NCBI GenBank assembly: GCA_963682025.1
Contig: OY821517.1
Span: 300,084,844-300,148,843 of the forward strand
From: Cordilura impudica
Taxonomy: Eukaryota; Arthropoda; Insecta; Diptera; Scathophagidae
DNA: 64,000 nt
Reading direction: 5' to 3'
Every line of letters begins with the position of its first letter. Within the stretch, counting starts at the first letter, position 1. The position numbers were made by a program, and so were the translations under genes. The notes beneath the pieces are model-generated. The model was not told the origin of the DNA, made no database searches, and saw only the letters and a program-made list of their open reading frames with translations. Positions 42,250-52,880 of this stretch are shown in pieces.

Positions 42250-43439
42250 TCAGTATTAGAAATAATAAGTCAATGCAACAATTTCAGTTGTCACTTTGTT
42301 TTCAAAAAGCACAGTTGTTTAATTTAAAACAGCACACTCACTAAATTTGTTTAGTGACATTTTTAATACTAATTGATCAATGATGCACGTGTTTAATATT
42401 ATATACAAGTGTTTAATATAATATACAAGTTGATATTACCGTTATGTTTTCCAAAAAAAAATATTTTGTATGGTATTTTTTTTAATAACCCTGTTTACAT
42501 TATTCCGCTATTCACATTTTTCGCGAAAATACGAATTGATTTAGAAAAACTGGGAGACACGGGTAGTTCATTTTGCGACTTAGATTCCGAATATATAGGT
42601 CTGCTTCAAGTGTGCAATGTGTGTAGAACGGTGTTATCAATACGCTAACATTTCAATTAAAATGTAAATGTTTTTTAGATTATTATCTATTTCAAAGTAA
42701 TGCAGACGATAATGTGTTTGAGTATCAATTGTTTTATAGTAATGCATAAGATAAGTAGTATTTCTATCATGTAATGCAAATTATAACCATATGCACATAT
42801 TTAGTTGGTATTTAATCCAAATCCGTCTCATATTCTAAATTGTTTTACTAGACTTGTTGAACAGAAAATTATTTCTTGGGTTTGATTTGATTTTGTTATA
42901 CTTTTTGAAAGACGAATATAACAGCTCAATTTACTGAGGCTGGAAATATATATATTTCTATGATGCAATACTTACATATCAAAATTATAACAAGTCTGGA
43001 CTTACCTATAATTAAAAAATATATAAATAGATTTAGTATGTACATAATTCAGCATGTATAATATTTTCATTTTACTAAAACAAGAATGCGGAATGTTGAA
43101 ATTTTTTTTTATAAAATTAACATTTTAAAATTTACATAATTTGAATAAAAGTTTCTAACGTTAACTATAAAATACAAATATTATCTGTAGGACGTTCATG
43201 GAAAAGTTTTTGCAGAAAAACAGAGGATACCAATACGATGGTGCGACTAATGCATGAAACACATAGACGACTGCGACTACACTTCTAAACGACTCCAAAT
43301 ACAGCTTGCTGCAATTGTAGCCGTGTAGTCAGCTACTTAATTTTTTTGAAAATGACAGCAACATAGTAAGTAGTAGTGCCAATTATATTTTTTGTACTTT
43401 ATTAAAATAGAAAAAAATTCATGATTAAATTCTCATAAA
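42250..43439. other. No recognisable gene
   Basis: Very AT-rich. The open frame at 42409-42648 has no recognisable motif. Confidence 0.35.
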
Positions 43440-43750
43440 ATCCAAATTAAATTATAGATTTCGATCAAATTGGGTTTGTGTACGTTCATTACATCCATTT
43501 ATCAGTATTTCAAAAATAAAACCTATAGCACAATTCTTAGTCATAGCCCCCATATAAAGTTTCTTCCCGATCTTCACTTAAATCTATCAAAAAACAAAAA
43601 TATTGCACAGATTTTTCTCAAATTTGGGTTGCATATGTTTTTGCGAAATATAAGTGACTACCAAATATGGTCAGTATCGGTCCATTTTTTGATCTAGTCC
43701 CCATACAAATATAGCATCCGATATGAACTTTTTCATATCTGCAGCCATTC
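43440..43750 (+). repeat. Interspersed repeat family A, partial copy
   Basis: Aligns with 55920-56170: AATTGGGTTTGTGTACGTTC, TTCTTCCCGATCTTCACTT and GATATGAACTTTTTCATATC in order. More diverged than the copy at the window start. Confidence 0.75.
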
Positions 43751-44830
43751 ATATTCTTTTGATTAAATTGTCTTTTATTAGCTTTGGGTCATTTGTGGAT
43801 CTTCTTATTTTATTTTAAAAAATATAGATAGATTTTATACATAAAATAATTTTATAACAAAATTGGTTAAAAGTTGTTTTAATTTATATTCGCGAGCAAT
43901 AAGCAGATAATTGTATCAAAGATATATTACAATGGATTATTTTGATCCATGGCTTCAGTCTTAAGTAAATAAAGAATAACCGAATTATTTTTCTTAAATT
44001 CGAAATAGTGGTTGCATCGAGTTTAATAGAAAAACTCGTTTTCCCTAATTTTTATTTAAAAATATCTTAAAATCCAAAGCTGACCTTGGCAAATAATGGG
44101 TTAACGCTCTCGGATTTATAACAAATTCTAGGAACGGTAGTTCTACATATTTGGTTATTTTGAATAAATTGTCTTTTATTACCTTGGGGTACTATGTGAC
44201 CCCAATTCCAAAAGGTTTAATGGGGTCATACTGTTTTTTTTTTCTGAAACCCTAGGCTATTAAGATAAAATATAATATTTAAAAGTAGAAAAGTGATAAA
44301 TTTTTGTTACAAAGTATTTAGAAATAGTACATTTTCTGAATATTTTACAAAAATCCCATTTTGCTCGAAATCCGCAAAAATAAAATCGTTGCCAAAAAAA
44401 TTCGGGCATAGGGTTTTACTTAAAAATTCACACAGTCAATCTCTAGCATGTATTTAACAAGACTTTAAAGAGCTAGATTAATTTTTGTAAATTTTGTTTA
44501 AGAAAATTTTTCAAAACTTGAAAAAGAAGTTTTCTAAATTTTATCAAAAAAAATTTCCATTTTTGGTCTTAATGCTTAATAGGTTAACAAGATGGTAATA
44601 AAACAATACTTAATATCTGAGTACTTAAAGGTATAGGTATACTAAAGCAAAATATTCGCTTTAATAAATTTCTTAAAGTTGAAAAAATGCCATCAAATTT
44701 CATGACCTAGTTTTTTTGGCACAAAAGTTGTCTGGGGCATTTGCTATTTCGTGTTTTTTTTTTTTCGATTTTAAAGTTTTATAGCTTTTTGGAAAGATAA
44801 TTTAATACCTATCCGGATTTAAATAACAAT
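43751..44830. other. No recognisable gene
   Basis: AT-rich, with multiple homopolymer runs. No coding motif. Confidence 0.35.
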
Positions 44831-45074
44831 TTGTCGGAAAAATTAAACTATAAAACTAAATTTTCGTAAAATCTGAAAGAAAGTGATATTTTCCCCATAT
44901 AAAACACACTTAAAATTTTCAGTCGCGTTGAGCCACCTCTAAATGTTTTTTGATTGGCCCAAAAAAATTTTAATTCTCATTTTTTTGCTATTCGCATATT
45001 TCTAGGGGGTGCGACGGAGAGTTTGGAAACTTTTCTTCTCCATATAATGAAGGGTCACCCTAATATTCACATTA

Positions 45075-45770
45075 GTTATTTACTACATGACACGCTCCAC
45101 GAATTTTGCCTGGACTCCTGCTATTGCTCTGAGAAGGGTATCCATAAAATTGGATTTCGGAATTTTGTGCTTCTTCATACTTTAAAAACGAATTCGGTAC
45201 CAACCACAAAGAGCTGAACAACGAATCATATATCGATAGATTCCTCATGACGAGACGAACAAAATGATATATGATACGCCCCACGAATTTTGCCTGGACT
45301 CCTGCTATAGCTCTGAGAAGGGTATCCATAAAATTGGATTTTGTACCTATTTTAATTTAAATTCATATTTTTTGCCTTTTCCTTACTTTAAAAACGAATT
45401 CGGTACCAACCACGAAGTGCTGAACAACGAATCATATATCTATAGATTCCTTATGACGAGACGAACAAAATGATATATGATACGCCCCACGAATTTTGCC
45501 TGGACTCCTGCTTTAGCTCTGAGAAGGGTATCCATAAAATTGGATTTTGTACCTATCTTAATTTAAATTCATAGTTTTTGCCTTTTCTATACTTTAAAAA
45601 CGAATTCGGTACCAAGCACGAAGAGCTGAACAACGAATCATATATCGATAGATTCATTATGACGAGACGAACAAAATGATATATGATACGCTCCTCGAAT
45701 TTTTACTGGGCTCCTGCTATTGCTATGAGAAGAGTATCTATAAAATTGGATTTTGTAGAACACAATAGTG
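45075..45770 (+). repeat. Tandem array of about 206-bp units, four copies
   Basis: The word GAATTTT(G/T) of the segment CCACGAATTTTGCCTGGACT recurs at 45101, 45285, 45491 and 45697, giving periods of 184, 206 and 206 bp. Units share AACGAATTCGGTACCAA and ATTCCTCATGACGAGACGAA. Each unit keeps an open frame over most of its length (DSCY.SEKGIHKIGF), but no protein is recognised. The last unit runs directly into the second copy of the long-TIR element. Confidence 0.88.
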
Positions 45771-47133
45771 TGGCCATCATATCCGACGATTTAAAATAGG
45801 ATACCGTTGCAGTTTATGAGTACCAGGAGATAATACTTAAATATCTACGTTTCGGACAACATTTTAAAAACAAAAGTAGCTTCGCAAATCTTATGGCTCA
45901 TAAAACTGATTTTGGAATGCCAGCTGAGTGGCATTTTCAACCTACTGCTCATGGTAAGGAGCATGTGATGGTATTGGAGCAAACCTTAAAAGAAATGCAG
46001 CAGAGTGTAATCTCCAGTGCTCTCATCAAAATGGCATCTTAGATGCGACTGCTTTATTCCATTGGGCAATGAATTATTGTAAAGAAACTAAAATAGTTTT
46101 TATTAGAGGATCATGAGAAAACGTTGAAAACACTGAAGAGCAGATTCGATGCTGCGATAACAATCGATGGCAACGCTCAATACCATGCTTGTATACCGCT
46201 TGTCGATGGAAGACTCAAGATGAAAAAGTTTTCTGCCTCTATTCAATGCGATTTCTTTCCAAATCCAACAAATAAACCAGCAGCGAAATCAACAGCAGAA
46301 CCTAGTAATGCCAAGACAATGCAGTAACGACAAAAAAAAACGCAGTAAATAAAGGCGACAAAAAAGCTGGATGAAAGACTGGGTATTTAAAAATTTACAG
46401 GACTTAAATACTTCATCAGCTACAATAAATTAAGTATAAAAATGGTTATGATATAAATGGATATAATATGATTAAGGTTAAATTTTTTAAAATTATGAAT
46501 CTAATTATTTTTATTATTATTATTACTATATATTAATTTAATTAATTATTATTACAAATAAATAAAAAAAATTATTATTCATTATTTCTATAGAAAAAAA
46601 GTAATTTTTTCCTGAGGTTAACATATTGTGGGTATTACAGTATTGAGGGTAAGAAATTTTAATTAGGTATGTTACATACCGTCGGATAGGTCAATTTATC
46701 TAGTTTCTCAGAATATGCTTTATTTTTAAGGTTTAGATACATACTAATAGGGAAATTTTAAATTAGTGCATACGGTAAAAATTGAAAAACCGTTGTGCTG
46801 AGTTACAAAACATTTTTTTTTTATAGATATCATTTTTTTTATTTTTTAAAAAAATTTTTTTTCCGAAAGATTGAAGAAATAGCTATCTAAACTGTTTGGA
46901 ACAAATTTTGCTAAGAACAATATGTAAAAAGTTACATGGATGAGAAAAACGCCTATTTGGCCAAAATGTCAAATTTTACGCCCTCTAACTCAGGGAGGTC
47001 TGGACCGATCTTGTTGAAAAATTGTGTCTCAACTACTATCCAGTAGGACTAAGATTGGTGCTAATTTCATCTCGATCGGAAGACATCGATTTCAAAAGTT
47101 GGTTCACTTGACGTGAAACGCCCCATATTTTTA
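45771..47133 (+). mobile_element. Second, truncated copy of the long-TIR element
   Basis: Begins inside the transposase at the ISDDLK-like block (45775-45800) and continues through AEWHFQPTAHGKEH (about 45925-45965), the RFDAAITIDGNAQYH region (46124-46327) and a right arm (about 46660-47133) homologous to 39463-40064. The left arm and N-terminal half are missing, replaced at the junction by the 206-bp tandem array. Coding frames are broken. Confidence 0.82.
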
Positions 47134-48179
47134 GTGACTTTATAGCGCTTGCAGGGCTCTTATGTATAACTATCTATAAGAAACTTTAAGTTTATTTGAG
47201 TTTCCGTACATCATGAAGGTTCAGATTATCATATACTATATATTACATAGAGTGAAAAGTACGTGACCTCACACAGAGGTGGCGTGAAAAGTACCAATTT
47301 TATCTGTTTATTCAGCAGGACCAACTGTTAGAAAAACTGTATCAAAATTTGTATCGAAAAGTTACCGTAATAAAAATAACTAGCAGATTCGAAATTCGAG
47401 CGCAAATTCTAGGAAATTTTATTTTTTCATTAAATAAAGACCCTAAAGGTAGGCTAATCAATTATAGCCAATTCACAAATCAACACAAAAAACAAACTCA
47501 ATTTTATTACAAATACACTAGAGGACCCCTGCTGCTCCGCAGCATTATATTATATTATATTATATTAATTTTTATAATATAATACCAAAAGAGAATATAA
47601 TACCAAGAGAAGTTAACGTACAGTAATGCCAAAATATGCCATGAGAAGTTTACGTACAGTAAAAGTAAAATTGATTCTCCACGCATAACTTTCCTCAAAC
47701 CCAACGAATTTAAGCAGTTAATAGCTCAAAAGAAGGAGCTTGATCCACTGAGTGTTCTTAGACCTATGTCAACAGCCTACGTTAATTAGAACTTCTAGTT
47801 ATAGAGGTTTGAGAGAAGAAAAATATTGAAAAAAATCTTGAATGCAAAGTTTATTTATAAATTCTTTTAATATATGTATAAGATTAACAAATTTAATAAA
47901 CACACACATAGCATTGTATAATTTTATGCATTTAGCAACTTTATATGCAATTTACTCAAAATAAAGGAAAAAATTTAAAAATCCGTAAATCTACAAATCG
48001 GCGAAAAAGAAATACCTTTCAAATAATATACGCATGGTCAAAATCGGAATAAAACGGTAGAACAAAACATCAGCCACAAGAAATCGCCTAACCTATTAAT
48101 ATTATAGATACGCTGATTTTAAAGTTTGAGAAAAAACAGATTGCAAAGAGTTTCGTTTTTTCATTAAACAAATGGATTG
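47134..48179. other. Mostly non-coding, small unclassified frame
   Basis: Includes an ATTAT microsatellite at about 47544-47572 and a doubled AAGTT(A/T)ACGTACAGTAA word (47612-47630 and 47648-47664). One frame from about 47596 to the TAG at about 47789 reads through both words and then KPNEFKQLIAQKKELDPL. I do not recognise it. Confidence 0.35.
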
Positions 48180-49140
48180 ATAAACATTAGGGTGAATCCT
48201 CGCCGTCATATTCAATGGTTAAAAGGTGATATTCCGAATTAGATCGTGATCGTACGAGCACAAATGATGCAGATCGTCCTGGTCGTCCAAATGTGGCAGT
48301 TGCCGAAGAAAACGTAATGCCTGGTTTTCACTATGTCATATAAGCTGACAACAAACAATTGCCTCAACTGACATCTAGTAATTTTCTATTCATTACGTAT
48401 TCATTACATCTTATAAACGAACAAAAAATCCGGCTGTCAAACATAAAAAAATTGCCAACATGCTTGCAATTTCATTTCAGATGTCTAATGTTGTCAGGGG
48501 TTGTAAATGACAAGACATTAAAACCCGTTTTCATACAACTGACAATAATCGACAACAATTGCCATTGAAAAGGACATAATGAAAACCAGGCATAATAAAA
48601 GTGCTTCAGATTGTACTGGGTGATCGAAAGAATAAAGTGAGTAAGATTACCAGCATCATAATATGAATATATGATTATATGATTATTTAAATGTGAAAAA
48701 AATTTCTGCTCTATGGGTGCAGCATGTTCGTGCTACAAAGTTTGCTTTAGATATGTTTGAAGTAAATTCAACTGAATTTTTACGTCGATTTATAACAATG
48801 GATGACATATGGATTCATTATTATACACCGGAGTGCAATAGACATTCTGCGGCGTGGTTGCAAGCCTGCGAAAGCCGACCAAAGCGGCCAAAGGGGCAAC
48901 AATCGGCTGGAAAGTAATGGACAGTGTTTTTGAGATGGACGTGGTATAATATTTATTTATTACTTCGAGAGAGGAAAAACAATAACTGTCAAGTAATATG
49001 TTGATTAATTGGACAGTTTGAATGAAGAAATTAAGAAAAAACGACCCCGCTTAAATAATAAATAAATTGTGTACCATCATGACAATGTACCGGCGCACAT
49101 TGGGTTGAAAAGGGTCAAAAGTGAGGATTAATTCAAGAAT
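48180..49140 (+). pseudogene. Decayed mariner transposase, split by a MITE
   Basis: Fragments of a DD34D-type mariner: RTSTNDADRPGRPNVAVAEENV (48250-48316) continuing after the MITE as IKVLQIVLGDRKNKV (48593-48640). Next come FLRRFITMDDIWIHYYTPE with the first Asp (48775-48835), ESRPKRPKGQQSAGK (48865-48915) and HHDNVPAHIG with the second Asp (49075-49110). The third-Asp region is absent. The text resembles the mellifera-type mariners. The MITE occupies 48318-48592. Confidence 0.83.
48318..48592. mobile_element. 275-bp MITE with 3-bp TAA duplication
   Basis: Inverted ends TGCCTGGTTTTCACTATGTC and the complement (one mismatch in 20). They are flanked by TAA at 48315-48317 and 48593-48595. Excising one TAA and the body restores the mariner reading frame, which confirms the boundaries. 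A 3-bp TAA/TTA duplication is typical of the PIF/Harbinger superfamily. No coding capacity. Confidence 0.92.
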
Positions 49141-49841
49141 TGAAATAAGTGTTTTGTAATAAATTTTTATACCGGGTAACAGAGAATAAAATGGGTCATC
49201 ACTAACTGTCAAAATTATTGTTCTAAGTTGTTTACTTTTCTTGCTATACTCTCTCAAAGTTCAAAAATTTATTTTAATTTTGCTCGAAGTGGTAAAAAGT
49301 GAAAAACGATATATATATTTCAAGTTTAATTTTTTTCATTTTTTTTTTAAATTCTAACTTTTTTTCAAATGGTATTTGACTGTATTACTAAAATAAAAAT
49401 TTTTAGATAAATGTTTTAGAAATATTTTTAATAATTTTTTCAAAATTGTCATAAAAAGAGGGTATTTTTTAAAAAGAGATTGAGTTTCAACGTAATTCTA
49501 GATGAGATCGGGTAAAATTATTTACATTGTAGTAAAATATGGGGTTTCTACTTGTGTATTCCAAAAAAAAACATTTTGGCAATACTTGCCAACGAATGTA
49601 ATATTCAAGTTTTTATTAAAAGTCCCCAGTATAAAATTAAAAAAAATGCTTGAAAACACAACAGAAAAAATCTTTTTTTAGTTTTTGTTTTGTGTTTATT
49701 TTCGTATCTGTGATTGTTATTGTTGCTGTTGTAAATGTGTAACCTAGTATTACAATAAATAATTTTAATGATCATGCACATTATAGTGGAGCGAAAAATC
49801 GAAGCTCTGAAATTACAAAATGTTCTCGGGTATCTTGTATC
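49141..49841. other. No recognisable gene
   Basis: AT-rich. A short run of CTTGTATCTTG-type words at 49828-49858 directly precedes the RAG1-like fragment. Confidence 0.35.
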
Positions 49842-49857
49842 TTGTACCTTGTATCTT

Positions 49858-50329
49858 GCGGGCACGAGATTCACGTAGAAAAATTTAGAAAATATACTCA
49901 GAATACAGCCAGACATTTTGTTAAGCTCTATCCGTGGTATTATATGCCTCCAACTTTACACAAATTCCTTATTCACGGGCCAGAAATAGTAAGATACGCC
50001 TTGTTGCCAATAGGTCAACTATCTGAGGAAGCTCAAGAAGCTAGAAATAAAGATTTTAAAAATTACAGAGAACACTATTCTCGCAAATGCAGTCGGGAGA
50101 AGTCAAATGAAGATATATTCAATAGGTTACTTCTTAGTTCGGATCCTTTAATTACCACTAAAAGCAAAAGTTATGCCAAAAAAATATATAATATACCACA
50201 GTGGCACTAGATTTATTAATTTTGCCCAAGATTTCTGATGAAGAAGAGATTAATGAAGATATTGATGATGATAATTATGAAGATGCTGATTTTATTTATG
50301 AAGGTGATGATAATACGGAGGATCCTTGA
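49858..50329 (+). pseudogene. RAG1/Transib-like transposase, copy 2 (C-terminal fragment)
   Basis: Only the C-terminal part is present. HVEKFRKYTQNTARHFVKLY (from about 49867) leads to WYYMPPTLHKFLIHG (49937-49982), LLPIGQLSEEAQEARNKDFK with the presumed catalytic Glu (50000-50060), then SNEDIFNRLLLSSDPL. After a frameshift at about 50205 a very acidic tail (EEEINEDIDDDNYEDADF) ends at TGA 50327-50329. The Glu block aligns with the ESGNK region around RAG1 E962 and with copies 1 and 3. The catalytic Asp domain is missing upstream. Confidence 0.78.
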
Positions 50330-50335
50330 TTTTAA

Positions 50336-50336
50336 T

Positions 50337-50391
<55 letters not shown>
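50336..50391. repeat. (AT)n microsatellite
   Basis: About 28 uninterrupted TA dinucleotides directly after the RAG1-like fragment. Confidence 0.95.
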
Positions 50392-50392
<1 letters not shown>

Positions 50393-50467
50393 AGTTTCTC
50401 TTAAATAAGAACAATATAAAATAAAAAATAAACAATACAATAAATGCTTACAAAATTTTCAATTATA

Positions 50468-50587
50468 AATGTAGCAATATTTTTTTTTTTCTTTATTCAT
50501 TCCACTTGGGAACATAGGGCTTCTACAAGATTATTCTAACTTAATCTATCGTTACACATAATTTTAATTTCATCAATGTAGCAATAT
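50468..50587 (-). mobile_element. 94-bp 3' stub of the RTE-like LINE with perfect 13-bp duplication
   Basis: The insert 50481-50574 is the reverse complement of the last 90 or so bases of the LINE at 9346-11121 (positions about 11025-11124), including the SSQVE stop region and the A-rich tail, seen here as a T-run. AATGTAGCAATAT stands at both sides (50468-50480 and 50575-50587). This is an extremely 5'-truncated retrotransposition product. Confidence 0.93.
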
Positions 50588-51107
50588 ATTCAATATTAAT
50601 TGAATTAATTAAAACAAAAAATTTAAAAAAAAAATTGAATTAATTTTTTTTAAATTTTTTTTTAATTTTTCTGAAATGGTTGTTTGTTTTGTGCTTACAA
50701 TTATTCATCAATAAAAACATAACATTATTTTAAAATGTGAATTTCTTGAGTTAAATTTGTGGAATTTGGAAAATAAAATCGGATTTTAAAATTCAATTTT
50801 TATAATATAAATACATATTAAATATTTATTACTTTTTTATTTTTAAAAAAAATTTTATTTTTTCTAAAAGCACATTAACTAAGTTCTAACTTGCAATTTC
50901 ATTTACGAATTTATCGCTTTTTATTCCAAAGTTACAGCGAAAATGGTAAGAAAAGATAATTTTTTCCAAAACACAAAAAACCTCCTAACGGGTTAAAACA
51001 AATTTTTTTCCACTTTTTTTTTTAAATGGTGGTTTTTTATGCATTAATGAATACCCATTAAAAAAAATTAACAATATTTTGAAATTACGTCTTCCCTGAT
51101 TTAACCC
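50588..51107. other. AT-rich, no recognisable gene
   Basis: Long A/T runs. No motif. Confidence 0.35.
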
Positions 51108-52880
51108 TCACATTTCATGCTTTTCAACCCACTGTGCATCGTCCGCATACATTTGAACATTACAATATTGCAATTGATACGGAAGATCATTGGCATAAGC
51201 TGAGTACAGCAATGGCCCTAAGATAGAACCTTGTGGTACACCTCTTGTACGTTCGATCCTACTTGACATTTGTTTACCACAGAAAACCAATTGTGATCTT
51301 TCTGTTAAATATGAATTCAACAACTTAGTAAATGTCGTAGATATATTAAATATTTTGTTTAACTTTAATGTTAGAATTTCCGTGTTAACAGTATCAAATG
51401 CCTTAGAATAATCGAAAAGAATTAAGAAGGCAACTTTGTCATCATCAATTTGTGATCTTATATATTCTGTTACATCAATCAAAGTAGATACGCAACTGTG
51501 TTGTGGACGAAAACCAGATTGTCTGGGAGTAAGCAAGTTGTTATCCTGAATAAATCTACTGAATTGGTTGTGCATTAAACGTTCAAGTATTTTAGATAGA
51601 AAGGGTAGTATAGCTATTGGACGAAATTCGTTTTCCGTTTTCGGTATAGGGACAATTTTAGCGTGTTTCCACTGAGTGGGATACGTCGATTTAGTTATTA
51701 TTGAATTGAACATGTTAGTAATATATGGTAGGGAACACAATTTTTATGAATCTTGGATGAACGCCATCACAGCTAGTAGCATTAGACTTTATACTGAGGA
51801 AGCTTTCGTATATTTCAGTTACAGTAAAGCAACTAAACTGAAATTGGTGTTGAACGTTTGAAATGGCATGGCTCCTGTAATGTTCAACATTAGCGGTAGG
51901 CCTTGGTAAATCTGTAAATTTGTAATTTAATTCCTCAACATTTATATTAACAGTATTATCTCAGGTTTTGGTAATTATCCCTACATTTCGTATTTCACTC
52001 CACCTTGCCTTGCAATTTAAGCAACTTGAAAATTTTTTGTTATAGTAGGACGATTTGACAAACCTAATGCTTCTGTTAACCTTATTTCTAAGGGATCGAA
52101 AAGCAGTCTGTAGTTCGGGGGGTTTTAAATCTCTTCCATCTTGTAAAAGCAATATTACGTTGTTCGATTAAACAATTAATTTCAACGGTAAACCATGGGT
52201 TGTCAATTGTTGTTATCCTTTTCTTTCTAAGAGGAACAAATTCATTGAAGAGTTGTTCAATGTTTGTTTGAATAAACGTAAGCTGCTCATCAACAGATGG
52301 CATATAATATGTACAATCCCAATCAATTTGAGAAATTTTATCATATAAAGCTAAATAATTAATACGTTTAAAGTCATGATAGCTAAAACTTTCATCAGTT
52401 GTGTCTGGTTTAAAATCGTAAGTGATAAATATAAGATCGTGTTTAGAAAACACAGGCGCTGATATCTGTTCAAACAAAATAACTTTTTACAAAAAGTTGG
52501 TTAAAAATATATCAAGGAGCGAATTTGAGTTGGTGGTAGTGTGTAGGTGTAGTTTTACTGACAACATCTAGGCCAAGATATAACATTTCATCTGAAAACG
52601 TAGATTCCACTAAAATGTTACTGTTAAAATCACCAGCTATTATAATATTTGTGTACCCCACGGTAATATTAGATTATTCCAGAAAAAAATCTTCTGAATT
52701 AATATTCTTATTTGGTCTATAGACATTTCCTAGCAATACTTTTTCGTTCCTATTGAATAATTCTAAAAAGAGAAACTCAATTCTATCACCATCTTTTGAT
52801 TTATTTTTAATTTTACATTTTACATTATTTTTCACATATATGGCAACACCACCTGCTTTTTTTTCCTTATGACCCTTTTT
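51108..52880 (-). pseudogene. CR1-like LINE: endonuclease and reverse transcriptase, 3'-deleted
   Basis: Minus strand. AP endonuclease: KKAGGVAIYVKNNVKC (about 52870-52820), EKVLLGNVYRPNK, IIIAGDFNSN (about 52650-52625) and SKHDLIFITYDF (52460-52410). The linker is FVPLRKKRITTIDNPWFT. RT frame 51740-51108: YPTQWKHAKIVPIPK, FRPIAILPFLSK, QSGFRPQHSC, FDYSKAFDTV, TRGVPQGSILGPLLYSAY and MYADDAQW with the catalytic Asp pair. The sequence stops a few codons after YADD, so the thumb and 3' UTR are missing. That is unlike normal 5' truncation and implies a later deletion. Frameshifts occur between the linker and RT. CR1-like is my tentative clade. Confidence 0.85.

Larger units (their letters stand above)
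41999..44940. repeat. Inverted AT-rich arms, possible old fold-back element
   Basis: The left stretch 42130-42240 (CGATTGAAAATTTCAAGTGT, ATATGGGGAAAATAT, AATTTTTCCGACAA) is an imperfect inverted repeat of 44835-44930. AGAGTGG-type words stand outside both arms. The intervening 2.5 kb is AT-rich, holds a family A repeat at 43440-43750, and shows no transposase. A related but directly oriented block follows at 44955-45060. The limits are therefore uncertain. Confidence 0.45.

Noticed and set aside
50336..50391. AT array as an origin or attachment site
   Set aside because: A simple (TA)n microsatellite; nothing else supports a function.
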